This document shows positions 8,798-18,698 of a stretch of DNA of 64,000 nt, one piece after another; position 1 is the stretch's first letter; every line of letters starts with the position of its first letter. The position numbers and the translations under genes were made by a program. The notes under the pieces are model-generated. The model was given only the letters and a program-made list of their open reading frames with translations. It was not told the DNA's origin and searched no databases. The stretch lies in assembly GCF_003071365.1 (NCBI RefSeq), contig NZ_CP028960.1, forward strand, positions 62,001-126,000, given 5' to 3'. The DNA comes from Methyloceanibacter sp. wino2. GTDB taxonomy: Bacteria > Pseudomonadota > Alphaproteobacteria > Rhizobiales > Methyloligellaceae.

Positions 8798-10915
8798 CTA
8801 TTGGTGTGCGAGCACGGCCAGGAGCAGCAAGGCCACGATGTTCGTGATCTTGATCATCGGGTTCACGGCGGGACCGGCCGTATCCTTGTAGGGATCGCCG
8901 ACCGTATCGCCGGTCACCGCGGCCTTATGGGCCTCCGAGCCCTTGCCGCCGTGGTTGCCGTCTTCGATGTACTTCTTGGCGTTGTCCCAGGCACCGCCGC
9001 CCGCCGTCATGGAGATGGCGACGAACAAGCCCGTGACGATCACGCCGAGCAGCATGGCGCCGAGCGCCGAGAAGGCAGCACTCTTGCCGGCAATCCAGTC
9101 GATCAGGAAGAAGAAGATCACCGGAGACAGGACCGGCAGGAGCGAGGGAACGATCATCTCCTTGATCGCCGCCTTGGTCAGCAGGTCCACGGCACGGCCA
9201 TAGTCCGGGCGATCCTCGCCCTTCATGATGCCCGGCTTCTCCTTGAACTGACGGCGCACCTCTTCGACGATGGCGGAGCCAGCTCGGCCCACAGCCGTCA
9301 TGGCGATACCGCCGAACAGATACGGCAGCAGACCACCCAGGAAGAGCCCGACGACCACGTACGGGTTCGACAGCGTGAAGGCGGGATCGACCCCTTCGAA
9401 ATACGGATACGTCGCCGCATTGGCCGCGAAGTATTTGAGATCTTCCGTATACGCCGCAAACAGCACCAGCGCGCCGAGACCCGCCGAACCGATGGCATAA
9501 CCCTTGGTGACGGCCTTGGTCGTGTTGCCGACGGCATCCAGAGCATCCGTGGTTTCACGCACGTTTTCCGGCAGCCCCGCCATCTCAGCGATGCCACCGG
9601 CATTGTCGGTCACGGGACCGAAGGCATCGAGCGCGACCACCATGCCTGCCAAGGCCAGCATCGTGGTTACCGCGATGGCGATGCCGAACAGGCCGGCCAA
9701 GTTAAAGGTGACGATGATGCCTGCCATGATCACGAGCGCGGGCAACGCGGTCGACTCGAGCGACACGGCGAGGCCCTGGATGACGTTCGTCCCATGCCCG
9801 GTGACGGACGCTTTCGCGATTTCGTGCACGGGCCGGAACTTGGTCGAGGTGTAATACTCGGTGATGACCACGATCAGAGCCGTCACGATGAGCCCCGCCA
9901 CGCCGCACAGATAAAGCGACATGCCGGTGAAGCTGACATCGCCGAACGACATGGTCGTATCCATGCCGATCATCAATGCGGTAACCGGCCACAATGCGAT
10001 CAGGGACAGGATGCCCGTCACGATGACGCCCTTATAGAGCGCCCCCATGATGGACTTGCTGGCTCCCAGGCGGACAAAGTAGGTGCCGATGATCGACGTG
10101 ATCACGCAGGTCGCGCCGATGGCGAGCGGATACAGCATCATCGGCTCGGTCAGGGCGCCGGTGAAGTAGATTGACGCCAGAACCATGGTGGCCACGACCG
10201 TGACCACATAGGTCTCGAACAGGTCAGCGGCCATGCCGGCGCAGTCGCCGACATTGTCGCCCACATTGTCGGCGATCGTTGCCGGGTTGCGCGGATCGTC
10301 TTCGGGGATGCCCGCTTCGACCTTGCCGACGAGATCGCCACCCACATCCGCACCCTTGGTGAAGATGCCGCCGCCCAAGCGGGCGAAGATGGAGATCAGC
10401 GAGGCGCCGAAGCCAAGCGCCACAAGCGCATCGATCACTTGGCGGGACGATGCGTCGTGACCGAGGATCGTTGTCAGCACCCAGAAGTAGATCGTGACGC
10501 CCAGAAGCGCCAAACCAGCCACCAGCAGACCGGTGATGGCACCCGACTTGAACGCGAGGCTAAGGCCGTCCGCGAGGCTCTTGGTAGCGGCCTGCGCAGT
10601 CCGGACATTCGCCCGGACCGAGACGTTCATGCCGATATAGCCCGCCATGCCGGAGAGAATGGCGCCGATCGCGAACCCGATGGCCGGCAAGATGCCGAGC
10701 AGGAAGAAGAGGATGATGAAGATCACGACCCCGACCAGGCCGATGGCCTGATACTGGCGGGAAAGATATGCCTGCGCCCCTTCTTGGATGGCGGCGGCGA
10801 TTTCCTGCATCCTGGGTGTGCCTGCATCGGCGGCCAGGATCGCATTCCTGGTCAGAACCCCGTACGCGATCGAAAGCGCGCCGCAAGCCATGATGAGATA
10901 GAGAACCCATGTCAT
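8798..10915 (-). CDS. hppA: K+-independent proton-pumping membrane pyrophosphatase
   Basis: Integral membrane pump that couples pyrophosphate hydrolysis to proton export. The 705-residue product has about 15 hydrophobic helices, the substrate motif [18 protein letters not shown] and the second motif [20 protein letters not shown]. The subtype can be read directly: the segment [16 protein letters not shown] carries Lys where K+-dependent enzymes have Ala. The first motif has Gly where most members have Ala (DVGADLVGK), a small change of unknown effect. It stands alone, with about 190 bases between it and thiL. Confidence 0.96.
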   Translation of the reverse strand: MTWVLYLIMACGALSIAYGVLTRNAILAADAGTPRMQEIAAAIQEGAQAYLSRQYQAIGLVGVVIFIILFFLLGILPAIGFAIGAILSGMAGYIGMNVSVRANVRTAQAATKSLADGLSLAFKSGAITGLLVAGLALLGVTIYFWVLTTILGHDASSRQVIDALVALGFGASLISIFARLGGGIFTKGADVGGDLVGKVEAGIPEDDPRNPATIADNVGDNVGDCAGMAADLFETYVVTVVATMVLASIYFTGALTEPMMLYPLAIGATCVITSIIGTYFVRLGASKSIMGALYKGVIVTGILSLIALWPVTALMIGMDTTMSFGDVSFTGMSLYLCGVAGLIVTALIVVITEYYTSTKFRPVHEIAKASVTGHGTNVIQGLAVSLESTALPALVIMAGIIVTFNLAGLFGIAIAVTTMLALAGMVVALDAFGPVTDNAGGIAEMAGLPENVRETTDALDAVGNTTKAVTKGYAIGSAGLGALVLFAAYTEDLKYFAANAATYPYFEGVDPAFTLSNPYVVVGLFLGGLLPYLFGGIAMTAVGRAGSAIVEEVRRQFKEKPGIMKGEDRPDYGRAVDLLTKAAIKEMIVPSLLPVLSPVIFFFLIDWIAGKSAAFSALGAMLLGVIVTGLFVAISMTAGGGAWDNAKKYIEDGNHGGKGSEAHKAAVTGDTVGDPYKDTAGPAVNPMIKITNIVALLLLAVLAHQ

Positions 10916-11109
10916 AGAAGACCGTCCCTGATTATTGAATTTGTTGGACTTTGAATAAATCGCGGCTGCTTGAACGACATGGCAAGTGTCCGCCGCTTGT
11001 TTCCCCCGTGTGTGGACTTAGGCCGCCGCGGAAAATGCCAAAATTGGGGCATAGAAGCAACAGACGCACGCGCCCCTAGTACGAAGGACGGAGAAACCTG
11101 GTTTCGGGG

Positions 11110-12099
11110 CTAGAAGTGGCTAAAGCCCTTGTTTTTCAGGGTCAGTTCGTTGCCGCGCTCATCCAATACGCGAATCCCGTCCGTGTCCGTGACCGCGCCT
11201 AATTGCGCAAAGTCTACCCCCTGCTCATCAACTTCTGATTCGAAAAGGTCCGCCGAGCTCTCCGAAACGGCGATCACCGGCACGTAGTCGTCTCCAGCCG
11301 ACAGCAGGTCCGGCAGTAGATCCGGTGCGGCCTCGAGCGCTTTACGCGCCGCCGCCGAGACCGGCACGCGGCCGGCCTCGATTTTGGCCCCGACGTGGGA
11401 GACGGCACAGAGCTTCTCGATATCGGCGACGAGCCCGTCCGAGACGTCGATCGAGGCCTTGGCGAAATTCCGGACCAGGAGCGCCTCGAGCGTGCCGATC
11501 GGCGGACGGCGATAGCACTCCGTCAGATAGGCGACGTCCTCTTCGGAAAGCCCCCAGCTCTGGCCGAGCGATGGGTCCTCTAGAAGTCTCAGGCCCAAAC
11601 ACGAATCCCCGATCGTGCCGCCAACATAGAGCCGGTCGCCCGGCTTCGCGCCAAGACGCGTGATCGCCGCCTCATGCTGCACGAGGCCGAGCGCGGTGAT
11701 GGTGATGGTGAGAGGGCCGGACGTTGCGGTGGTGTCGCCGCCGATCAGAGAGATGCCCGTCAGATCCTGGACCTCGGCGAGCCCGACAGCGAAGGCTTCG
11801 AGCCAATCCATCTCCGTGTCGCGCGGGAGCGCGAGAGAGAGCGTGTAGGCATAACCGTGGGCGCCTTTGGCCGTCAGGTCCGACAGATTGACCGCTAGGG
11901 CCTTGTAGCCGATGGAGGCCGGCGGATCGTCGCTGAGGAAGTGAATGCCGCTGACGAGCGTGTCACAGGTCACCACGAGCTGATGATCGTCGGTGACGGT
12001 CAGGACGGCGGCGTCGTCCTTGAGGCCGAGCGCCCCGGTCTCCTTGGCAAGTGGCGCAAAGATGCGGGCGATGATGTCGAATTCTCCCGCAAGTGCCAT
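11110..12099 (-). CDS. thiL: Thiamine-monophosphate kinase
   Basis: Phosphorylates thiamine monophosphate to thiamine diphosphate using ATP. The 329-residue product shows the AIR-synthase/PurM-like fold motifs: LGLKDDAAVL, DTLVSGIHF, KALAVNLSDLTAKGA, SLIGGDTTATSGP and ASIDVSDGLVADIEKL. It begins 23 bases after nusB and closes the minus-strand riboflavin cluster. The nusB-thiL neighbourhood is common in Proteobacteria. No TPP riboswitch is visible in the short intergenic gap. Confidence 0.95.
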   Translation of the reverse strand: MALAGEFDIIARIFAPLAKETGALGLKDDAAVLTVTDDHQLVVTCDTLVSGIHFLSDDPPASIGYKALAVNLSDLTAKGAHGYAYTLSLALPRDTEMDWLEAFAVGLAEVQDLTGISLIGGDTTATSGPLTITITALGLVQHEAAITRLGAKPGDRLYVGGTIGDSCLGLRLLEDPSLGQSWGLSEEDVAYLTECYRRPPIGTLEALLVRNFAKASIDVSDGLVADIEKLCAVSHVGAKIEAGRVPVSAAARKALEAAPDLLPDLLSAGDDYVPVIAVSESSADLFESEVDEQGVDFAQLGAVTDTDGIRVLDERGNELTLKNKGFSHF

Positions 12100-12122
12100 G
12101 GTGCCAGCTCCCTTTCCCGAGA

Positions 12123-12620
12123 TCAGCCCTCACGCAACGCGGCGCGGGCGAATTCCTCCGACCTTACCTTCCGTGCCAGCCGATCCAAGACCCCATTGAC
12201 CACTTTGGGCTCCTCGCCGTCGAAAAAGGCGTGAGCGATGTCGACATACTCGTTGATCACCACCCGGCTTGGAACGTCGTCGCGGATATAGAGCTCGAAC
12301 GCGGCGGAGCGGAGCAAGGCCCTCAGAATGGAATCCACCCGGTTCAGCCGCCAGCCCTCGGCCAGCTGCTGATCGAGCATGGGATCCAATTGGCGTTGTT
12401 CCCGGACCACGCCGTCAACGAGATCGTGGAAAAACTCGGCCTCGGCCTCGTGATAGTGGTCCCCCTCCACGACCTGGCCCAGCCGGTGCATCTGGAACTC
12501 CGCGACCACATCGTTGAGGTCGATGCCGGTCATGTCCATCTGGTACAGGGCCTGGACAGCCGCGAGGCGCGCCGCGCTTCTGGAACTGGCGCGGTCCGTG
12601 GTCTTTTTCTTTTGTGCCAT
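12123..12620 (-). CDS. nusB: Transcription antitermination factor NusB
   Basis: RNA-binding protein that with NusE (S10) promotes antitermination on rRNA operons. The 165-residue product begins MAQKKKTTDRASSRSAARLA and contains AAVQALYQMDMTG near the start and EGWRLNRVDSILRALLRSAAFEL in the C-terminal half, both typical. ATG 12620 gives the normal length. A longer open frame to 12884 overlaps ribH and is not like NusB. It sits 20 bases after ribH. Confidence 0.95.
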   Translation of the reverse strand: MAQKKKTTDRASSRSAARLAAVQALYQMDMTGIDLNDVVAEFQMHRLGQVVEGDHYHEAEAEFFHDLVDGVVREQRQLDPMLDQQLAEGWRLNRVDSILRALLRSAAFELYIRDDVPSRVVINEYVDIAHAFFDGEEPKVVNGVLDRLARKVRSEEFARAALREG

Positions 12621-12640
12621 AGCCTTCGAAGCCTTGGTCT

Positions 12641-13111
12641 TTAGCGCCGGCTCGCAGACGAAAACTGCTCTTCTAGGCGCATCAGGGTCAGACAGGCACG
12701 AGCCGCATCGCCGCCCTTGTTCCGCCCGTCGACGCTCGCGCGCTCCCAAGCCTGTTCCATGTTCTCGCAGGTGATGATCCCGGAGCCGACGGGCACGCCA
12801 TGCTGCAGGGCGAGCTGACTCAAGCCAGCGCCGGACTCGCGCGCGACGATATCGAAATGGCTGGTTTGTCCGCGAATGACACATCCAAGGGCGATACAGG
12901 CCCGATGCCGGCCGGCACGGCCGACGAAACCGTTGGCGAGCGCGAGACTGAGCGCCAGCGGAATCTCGAGTGCGCCCGGCACAGAGATCTCCTCGAACTC
13001 CACGTCGTTGCCGCGGAGCTCCTCGGTGGCGCCGCGTGTGAGCTCGTCCGCGATGTCTTCATAGAAACGCGCCGAGATGATGAGAACGGAATTGGGGCCT
13101 TTGCGGCTCAT
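12641..13111 (-). CDS. ribH: 6,7-dimethyl-8-ribityllumazine synthase
   Basis: Penultimate riboflavin enzyme, joining the butanone phosphate made by RibB with the pyrimidine product of RibD. The 156-residue product has ISARFYEDIADEL, the substrate loop SVPGALEIPLAL and ALGCVIRGQTSHFDIVA, all standard. The terminal MRLEEQFSSASRR is lineage-typical. It starts five bases after ribBX, so translation is probably coupled. Confidence 0.96.
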   Translation of the reverse strand: MSRKGPNSVLIISARFYEDIADELTRGATEELRGNDVEFEEISVPGALEIPLALSLALANGFVGRAGRHRACIALGCVIRGQTSHFDIVARESGAGLSQLALQHGVPVGSGIITCENMEQAWERASVDGRNKGGDAARACLTLMRLEEQFSSASRR

Positions 13112-13116
13112 AAGTC

Positions 13117-14238
13117 TTACTCCAGTCCGCGATGACCAACGACCGTCAATCCATAGCCTTCAAGGCCGACGATCTTGCGTGCGGGCGAGTTCGATAGCAG
13201 AACCATTTCACGCACGCCAAGGTCCAAAAGGATCTGCGCACCGATTCCGTAGTCCATCAGCCGCGGCTGACCGTCGCCATTAGCGCCTTTGGTGAGGCCG
13301 GCCGAGATCGCGTCGGGCCGGGACTCCCGGATCAAGACGACAACGCCCCGCCCTTCCCGCTCAATGATGTCCATGGCCTTGCGCACGCAGTTGTCGCAAC
13401 CGGGCGTGACCATGTCTTCGAGCGTGTTGACCGCGTGCACGCGAACGAGAACCGGGCCGCCTTCGGTGATGTCCCCTTTGACCAGGGCCACATGCTCGAC
13501 CGGGTCGACCGTGGTGGCATAGACCTTGGCCTGGAACGGCTCCCCATGCGGCCCATCGATCGTCGTGTCCGCGACGGCCTCGACGAGATGGTCGTAGCGC
13601 AGACGATACGCGATCAGATCCGCGATGGTCGCGATCTTCAGATCGTGGTGCTCGGCGAAGGTCACGAGGTCAGGCAGGCGCGCCATGGTGCCATCGTCGT
13701 TCATGATCTCGCAGATCACGCCAGCCGGGTAGAGACCTGCGAGCCGCGAAATGTCGACGGCCGCCTCCGTATGTCCGGCGCGCACAAGGACACCGCCCTC
13801 TTTGGCCAGAAGCGGAAACACATGGCCGGGTGTGACAATGTCGCGATGATCCTTGGTCGGATCGATTGCGACGGAAATCGTGTGGGCGCGGTCATGGGCG
13901 GAGATGCCTGTGGAGACGCCTTCGCGGGCTTCGATCGAAACCGTGAACGCCGTCGAATGGCGGGAACGGTTCGATTGAGACATGAGTTCGAGGTGCAACT
14001 GCCTGGCGCGTTCGGCAGCAACGGACAGGCAGATAAGTCCGCGTCCGTACTTGGCCATGAAGTTGATGGCGTCGGGCGTGGCCATCTGTGCCGGGATAAC
14101 GAGATCGCCCTCGTTCTCGCGGTCCTCCGCATCGACAAGAATGAACATCTTGCCGTTGCGGGCGTCCTCGATCACTTCCTCGATGGGCGACAGAAGCCGT
14201 TTGAGTTCAGTGGTTTCCGCCGCAGTCAAAGCCGTCAC
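13117..14238 (-). CDS. ribB: 3,4-dihydroxy-2-butanone-4-phosphate synthase with degenerate GTP cyclohydrolase II-like domain (RibBX type)
   Basis: The N-terminal domain (about residues 20-215) forms dihydroxybutanone phosphate from ribulose 5-phosphate; its motifs DAEDRENEGDLVIPAQ and RAGHTEAAVDISRLAG are intact. The C-terminal domain resembles GTP cyclohydrolase II. However, where active enzymes read HSEC...RCDCG, this one reads HAVNTLEDMVTPGCDNC, so the first zinc-binding Cys and its neighbours are missing. This matches the RibBX class known in proteobacteria, in which the RibA-like half is inactive as a cyclohydrolase. A separate ribA is therefore expected elsewhere. The start overlaps the ribE stop by four bases (ATGA), showing coupling. 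Confidence 0.93.
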   Translation of the reverse strand: MTALTAAETTELKRLLSPIEEVIEDARNGKMFILVDAEDRENEGDLVIPAQMATPDAINFMAKYGRGLICLSVAAERARQLHLELMSQSNRSRHSTAFTVSIEAREGVSTGISAHDRAHTISVAIDPTKDHRDIVTPGHVFPLLAKEGGVLVRAGHTEAAVDISRLAGLYPAGVICEIMNDDGTMARLPDLVTFAEHHDLKIATIADLIAYRLRYDHLVEAVADTTIDGPHGEPFQAKVYATTVDPVEHVALVKGDITEGGPVLVRVHAVNTLEDMVTPGCDNCVRKAMDIIEREGRGVVVLIRESRPDAISAGLTKGANGDGQPRLMDYGIGAQILLDLGVREMVLLSNSPARKIVGLEGYGLTVVGHRGLE

Positions 14239-14840
14239 GAATGCATTCCTTCCGCTTGCGCCAGCCGTGCCACGTAACGTGCGAGCAAATCGACTTCAAG
14301 GTTTACCAGATCGCCGGGCTGCCGGTCTCCCCAACTCGTATGTTCGAGCGTGAAGGGGATGATGTTGACGTCGAAACGCGTGCCTTCGACTTCATTGACC
14401 GTCAGCGAAACGCCGTTCAGGGCCACCGAGCCTTTGGAGGCAACGTATTTGGCGAACTCTCCAGGCACTTCCAGGAGGAACCGGACGCTGTCGCCGTCGG
14501 GGAAACGCGAGACGACCTTCGCGACGCCGTCCACATGTCCCGTGACGATATGCCCCCCCAACTCTTCGCCTAGGGCCAAGGCGCGCTCCAGGTTCATGCG
14601 GCGCCCCGTCTCCCAAGTACCCATGGTCGTATGGCTGAGGGTCTCGTTCGAGACGTCGACCTTTACGGTCGCCCCGTCGCCTTTGACTTTTTCGATCTCG
14701 GTGAGCGTCAGGCAGCAGCCGTCAAAGGCAATGGAGGCGCCGAGTTCCAGGCTCTTGCTCTTGTAGGGTGTCTTGATCTTGAAGGTGCCGCCCTTGCGGC
14801 CGACAAGCGTGCCTAGGCCGCTGACAATTCCAGTGAACAT
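14235..14840 (-). CDS. ribE: Riboflavin synthase alpha subunit
   Basis: Final riboflavin enzyme, dismutating two lumazines to riboflavin. The 201-residue product begins MFTGIVSGLGTL, the universal start, and shows the internal duplication of the family: GASIAFDGCCLTL in the first barrel and KGSVALNGVSLTVNEV in the second, with ALGEELGGHIVTGHVDG between. It overlaps the end of ribD by 28 bases and the start of ribBX by four, so these genes form a tightly packed operon. Confidence 0.96.
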   Translation of the reverse strand: MFTGIVSGLGTLVGRKGGTFKIKTPYKSKSLELGASIAFDGCCLTLTEIEKVKGDGATVKVDVSNETLSHTTMGTWETGRRMNLERALALGEELGGHIVTGHVDGVAKVVSRFPDGDSVRFLLEVPGEFAKYVASKGSVALNGVSLTVNEVEGTRFDVNIIPFTLEHTSWGDRQPGDLVNLEVDLLARYVARLAQAEGMHS

Positions 14841-15946
14841 GATCTTATCCTGCGCCAGCGCGTCATTCGGTCAGGGCCGAAGGTGCGCGTGGCTATGAAT
14901 GTGAAATGCCCGTTTTCAGCAAGGCGATCAAGGCCTTCGCCGCCAAACGGGATTAGTCCGCCGTCTCCGACGGGATTGGGACTTTGATAGATCACCGCCT
15001 CGTCCACAAGGTCGGCGGCCACAAATGCTTCGGCGATCGACGGTCCCCCTTCAATCAGGACGCGTGTGATCCCACGGTGGGCCAGTGTTTCCAACGCATC
15101 CTGAGGGTCGATCATGCCGAGATCGTTGACCGGCACGGGTACGATCTCCGCGCCATGGTCGTGCAGCTGATCCGCATTGGGCTGAGGTTCGCCCGCAGCG
15201 CACAGCAGCCAAACCGGCACCATGACATCGTCAAACAACGTTGCGGTTGGGGGCGTACGCAACCGCCGGTCCATCACCACACGCACCGGCGAACGGCATG
15301 ACATGCCCGGCAGCCGGCAAGTCAGGGACGGATTGTCCGCCTCGACGGTGCCCCGCCCCACCAGAATGGCGTCGTTCCTCGCGCGCAGGAGATGGCCATG
15401 AGCCCGGGCCAGTGGCCCGGTGGTCCAGACGGGCTCGCCATCGCCTCGGGGAATGCGTCCGTCGGACCCGACAGCAAGTTTCAGCGTCACGGCCGGCCGG
15501 CCTTCGGTGACCCGCATCAGATGCCCAAGGGTCACGGAGGCGGCCTCGGGCGCCAACACGCCTTCGGTGACCTCGATACCCGCGGCCTTGAGCCGTTCTA
15601 TGCCGCATCCGGCCGTGCGCGGATCGGGATCGCGGATGCCGACAACGACGCGCGCCACCTGTGCCGCAATGATGACGCTGGAACAGGGGGCGCCGCGTCC
15701 GCCTTCATGATTGCAGGGCTCGAGCGTGACGTAGAGCGTGCTGCCCTCCGCGCGGTGCCCTGCCCGGTCCAGTGCGATCGCTTCGGCGTGGGGACGTCCG
15801 CCCGGCGCCGTCCACCCCCGCCCGACAATCTCACCAGACGGCGCGACGACGACAGCGCCAACGGCCGGATTGGGCCAAGCGAGCCCCAGCCCGCGTCTTG
15901 CGAGCCGGACAGCCTGGGACATGTAGTGCGCGTCGCGCGAGGTCAT
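14813..15946 (-). CDS. ribD: Bifunctional riboflavin deaminase/reductase
   Basis: Deaminates and then reduces the pyrimidine product of GTP cyclohydrolase II. The 377-residue product has an N-terminal deaminase with zinc ligands in GRPHAEAIAL and LEPCNHEGGRGAPC, and a C-terminal reductase (from about residue 150) with LKLAVGSDGRI, NDAILVGRGTVEADNP and ITRVLIEGGPSIAEAF. The last residues run 28 bases into ribE. The ending is not strongly conserved, so a slightly earlier stop in related strains would not be surprising. It starts 15 bases after nrdR. Confidence 0.95.
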   Translation of the reverse strand: MTSRDAHYMSQAVRLARRGLGLAWPNPAVGAVVVAPSGEIVGRGWTAPGGRPHAEAIALDRAGHRAEGSTLYVTLEPCNHEGGRGAPCSSVIIAAQVARVVVGIRDPDPRTAGCGIERLKAAGIEVTEGVLAPEAASVTLGHLMRVTEGRPAVTLKLAVGSDGRIPRGDGEPVWTTGPLARAHGHLLRARNDAILVGRGTVEADNPSLTCRLPGMSCRSPVRVVMDRRLRTPPTATLFDDVMVPVWLLCAAGEPQPNADQLHDHGAEIVPVPVNDLGMIDPQDALETLAHRGITRVLIEGGPSIAEAFVAADLVDEAVIYQSPNPVGDGGLIPFGGEGLDRLAENGHFTFIATRTFGPDRMTRWRRIRSCSLELSAA

Positions 15947-15961
15947 GAAAGCGCGCCTTGG

Positions 15962-16465
15962 TCAGTCGTCGAGAGCGTTCGAGCTGCCTGCATCGTCCTC
16001 GCCGTCTTCCCCTTCGGTTCCGGCGAGTTCCCCGAGCAGCGCTTCGAAATCCTTGGCTTCGCGGAAGTTCTTATAGACCGAGGCGAAGCGGACATAGGCG
16101 ACGTCGTCGAGGCCCTTCAGCGCCTCCATCACCAAGTGACCGATGGTCTCCGAATGGATGTCACTCTCGCCCATGTTCTCGAGCCGGCGGACGATGCCGC
16201 TGACCATCCGTTCCGTCCGTTCGGGATCGACCGGCCGCTTGCGCAGCGCGATCTGGACCGAGCGCATCAGCTTGTCGCGATCGAAGGGAATGCGGCGTCC
16301 GCTCCGCTTGATAACCGTCAGTTCACGGAGTTGTACGCGTTCGAAAGTGGTAAAGCGGCCGCCGCAGTCTGCACAGACGCGGCGGCGCCTTATCGTCGTG
16401 TGGTCCTCGCTTGGGCGCGAGTCCTTAACCTGGGTGTTGGGGCTGCCGCAATAAGGGCACCGCAT
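15962..16465 (-). CDS. nrdR: Transcriptional repressor NrdR
   Basis: Zinc-ribbon/ATP-cone repressor of ribonucleotide reductase genes. The 167-residue product starts [20 protein letters not shown], with the second cysteine pair in [12 protein letters not shown], then the ATP-cone [16 protein letters not shown]. The acidic tail after about residue 150 is variable. It lies 42 bases after glyA and before ribD, a widespread arrangement. No NrdR-box pair was searched for beyond the immediate surroundings. Confidence 0.97.
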   Translation of the reverse strand: MRCPYCGSPNTQVKDSRPSEDHTTIRRRRVCADCGGRFTTFERVQLRELTVIKRSGRRIPFDRDKLMRSVQIALRKRPVDPERTERMVSGIVRRLENMGESDIHSETIGHLVMEALKGLDDVAYVRFASVYKNFREAKDFEALLGELAGTEGEDGEDDAGSSNALDD

Positions 16466-16507
16466 GGGCGATCGCCCTCCTCTTCGTCAACACCAACCGA
16501 ACCGAAC

Positions 16508-17788
16508 CTAGACCTTGTAGATCGGGAAACGGCCGCAGAGCTCGATGGCCTGCTTCTTCACCTTCTCCTCGACGGCGCTGTTGCCTTCCTCGCCATTGGC
16601 GACGAGACCGTCGAGCACTTCGAGGATCATGCCACCGATCTGCTGGAACTCGGCAACACCGAAGCCGCGCGTCGTGCCCGCAGGCGAACCGAGGCGAATG
16701 CCCGACGTGACCATGGGCTTCTCAGGATCGAACGGCACACCGTTCTTGTTGCAGGTGATGAAAGCGCGGCCGAGGGCTTCCTCGGCGGCCTTGCCCGTCA
16801 GTCCCTTGGGACGCATGTCCACGAGGATGAGGTGCGTGTCCGTACCGCCGGAAACCAGCGCCAGACCGCCGTCGACCAGGGTCTCGCCCAAGGCCCGGCA
16901 ATTGTCCATGACCTGCTGGATGTAGCCTTTGAAGGACGGCTGCAACGCCTCACCGAAGGCGACGGCCTTGCCGGCGATCACGTGCATCAGCGGTCCGCCT
17001 TGCAGACCCGGGAACACGGCCGAATTGATCTTCTTGCCGATGTCGGGATTGTTCGAGACCACAAGACCGGACCGCGGACCCCGCAGGGTCTTATGCGTCG
17101 TGGTGGTGCAAATGTCCGCATACGGCAGCGGGCTCGGATGCAGACCGGCCGCGACGAGACCGGCAAAGTGAGCCATATCGACATGCAGGTAGGCGCCGAC
17201 CGCATCGGCGATCTCGCGGAAACGCTTGAAGTCGATCTGCCGCGGATAGGCGGACCCGCCGGCGATGATCAGCTTCGGCTGGTGTTCCTTGGCGAGGCTC
17301 TCGACCTCGTCATAGTCGATGAGGTTGGTATCTTTGGTCACGCCGTACTGCACGGCGTTAAACCACTTGCCGGACTCGTTCGGCGGCGCGCCGTGGGTCA
17401 AGTGACCGCCGGCGGCCAGGCTCATACCCATGATCGTGTCGCCCGGCTTGATCAGGGCAAGCATGACGGATTGGTTCGCCTGAGAGCCCGAATGGGGCTG
17501 GACGTTGGCGAATTCGCAGTCGAAGAGCTGCTTCGCGCGGTCGATGGCCAACGTTTCGACCTCGTCCACGTATTGGCAGCCGCCGTAGTAACGGCGTCCC
17601 GGGTAGCCTTCGGCGTATTTGTTCGTGAGGAGCGTTCCGACAGCGTCCAGTACGGCCTGCGAGACAATGTTCTCCGACGCGATCAGCTCAATCTCGTCTT
17701 GCTGGCGCTGCCCCTCGCGCTCGATCGCGCCCCAAACCGCCGGGTCTGAATCCTTTGCATGCTTGCTGAAAAAATCACTGGCCGTCAT
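16508..17788 (-). CDS. glyA: Serine hydroxymethyltransferase
   Basis: PLP enzyme that interconverts serine and glycine while charging tetrahydrofolate; central to one-carbon metabolism and to the serine cycle in methylotrophs. The 426-residue product has the PLP lysine in [13 protein letters not shown], along with [29 protein letters not shown] and [18 protein letters not shown]. It is the first gene of the minus-strand block, with GAGGAG about 12 bases before the start. Confidence 0.97.
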   Translation of the reverse strand: MTASDFFSKHAKDSDPAVWGAIEREGQRQQDEIELIASENIVSQAVLDAVGTLLTNKYAEGYPGRRYYGGCQYVDEVETLAIDRAKQLFDCEFANVQPHSGSQANQSVMLALIKPGDTIMGMSLAAGGHLTHGAPPNESGKWFNAVQYGVTKDTNLIDYDEVESLAKEHQPKLIIAGGSAYPRQIDFKRFREIADAVGAYLHVDMAHFAGLVAAGLHPSPLPYADICTTTTHKTLRGPRSGLVVSNNPDIGKKINSAVFPGLQGGPLMHVIAGKAVAFGEALQPSFKGYIQQVMDNCRALGETLVDGGLALVSGGTDTHLILVDMRPKGLTGKAAEEALGRAFITCNKNGVPFDPEKPMVTSGIRLGSPAGTTRGFGVAEFQQIGGMILEVLDGLVANGEEGNSAVEEKVKKQAIELCGRFPIYKV

Positions 17789-18152
17789 CTCAAACTGCTC
17801 CTCGAGCTCAAACTTGTTTTGGGCCTGCGCAATACCGCTGCTGAAACGAGCTCAGGTGGCGGGTTCAGGCTGATTTGGCTGGCTCTACCACATGTCGCAC
17901 GGCGACGCTAGCAACACCCAATTCGTAGAACGGGGCTGCCCGGAATAATTTGTGAGCAAAGGAAAAAACGGCGTGCCCCACCCATTAGCAAGTGAAATTC
18001 GCACCCTTGTTCAGCCCGTGCCTAGAAGCGCGAATGCCGCGGCCGCGATGATGCGGCCGCGGGATCAAAACGATGACGGCTATTGAAGATGGCCGGCAGC
18101 GCGCCCGACCCCAACAAGAGGGATACGGGCGCCATGCCAAGTGGCGTGAACG
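17789..18152. other. Leader region of glyA with a perfect palindrome
   Basis: Holds the glyA promoter and 5' leader on the minus strand. I do not recognise a known riboswitch in it. A perfect 10-bp inverted repeat, CCGCGGCCGC (18037-18046) and GCGGCCGCGG (18053-18062) with loop GATGAT, lies about 90 bases after the stop of the rhodanese gene. No U-run follows on either side, so it may be a weak terminator or a structured element rather than a classical intrinsic terminator. Confidence 0.45.
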
Positions 18153-18671
18153 TCAGGCGCCGACCGCACTGCGGTTCCAAGGCATGAGCGCAAGCACTTT
18201 GGCCATGCCGCAGATCCCGGTGATCCCGGCAAAGACGAGGCCTGCGCCAACAAAGCCGGCGAAGGCGAAGAACACAGGCGAAACGAACAGCCCGAGAAGG
18301 ACGAACGAGAGAACCAGGCTGCCCGCGCCAATCATCACTTGGCGCTGCATCGGAAGGGGCTGGCTCTTGTCGACTTGCACCGGCAGTCCCGCCTTCCGCC
18401 AGGCCTCCAGTCCGCCTTCGAGGATGTAGGCCTCACACGGTGCCGCCGCCCGGAGGCGAGCCGCATTCTGCGCTGTGCGGGCGCCCGAGTGGCAATGATA
18501 GATGATGGGCGCCGACGTGTCCGACAGTTGGTTGAGGTTAGAAAGAGCGTCGTGCTTCGAGCCTGGAATGAGTTCGCGGGCGCGCTCGTCGGCATTGCGG
18601 ATGTCGACCAATGTGCCGCCTTGGTCGATCAAACGCTTGGCGTCCTGGGGGCTAATGGTGGGAAGGCTCAT
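18153..18671 (-). CDS. Rhodanese-domain protein with DUF2892-like membrane tail (YgaP-like)
   Basis: Predicted membrane-anchored sulfurtransferase handling persulfide sulfur. The rhodanese domain (residues 1-105) has the active loop CHSGART with catalytic Cys60 in the CX4R form. Two hydrophobic helices follow (about residues 110-130 and 135-155), and the tail MPWNRS is typical of YgaP-like proteins. It begins 27 bases after an ArsR-family regulator with two cysteines in the same direction, so the pair is likely one sulfur-responsive operon. The substrate is not evident. Confidence 0.88.
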   Translation of the reverse strand: MSLPTISPQDAKRLIDQGGTLVDIRNADERARELIPGSKHDALSNLNQLSDTSAPIIYHCHSGARTAQNAARLRAAAPCEAYILEGGLEAWRKAGLPVQVDKSQPLPMQRQVMIGAGSLVLSFVLLGLFVSPVFFAFAGFVGAGLVFAGITGICGMAKVLALMPWNRSAVGA

Positions 18672-18698
18672 CGTACTGCTCCTGATCCAAAATTGGGG

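Noticed and set aside
8771-10174. 467-codon plus-strand open frame opposite hppA
   Set aside because: Antisense shadow of a strongly conserved gene; composition (His/Asp/Arg-rich) is artificial.
15392-17749. 785-codon plus-strand open frame opposite ribD, nrdR and glyA
   Set aside because: It is a mirror of three well-identified genes in high-GC DNA; the product has no family-like sequence and is Arg/His/Asp-rich as expected for antisense frames.
11110-17788. Possible FMN (RFN) riboswitch controlling the rib genes
   Set aside because: All gaps inside the cluster are 42 bases or less and none holds an RFN-like structure; the only larger leader is upstream of glyA and shows no RFN consensus.
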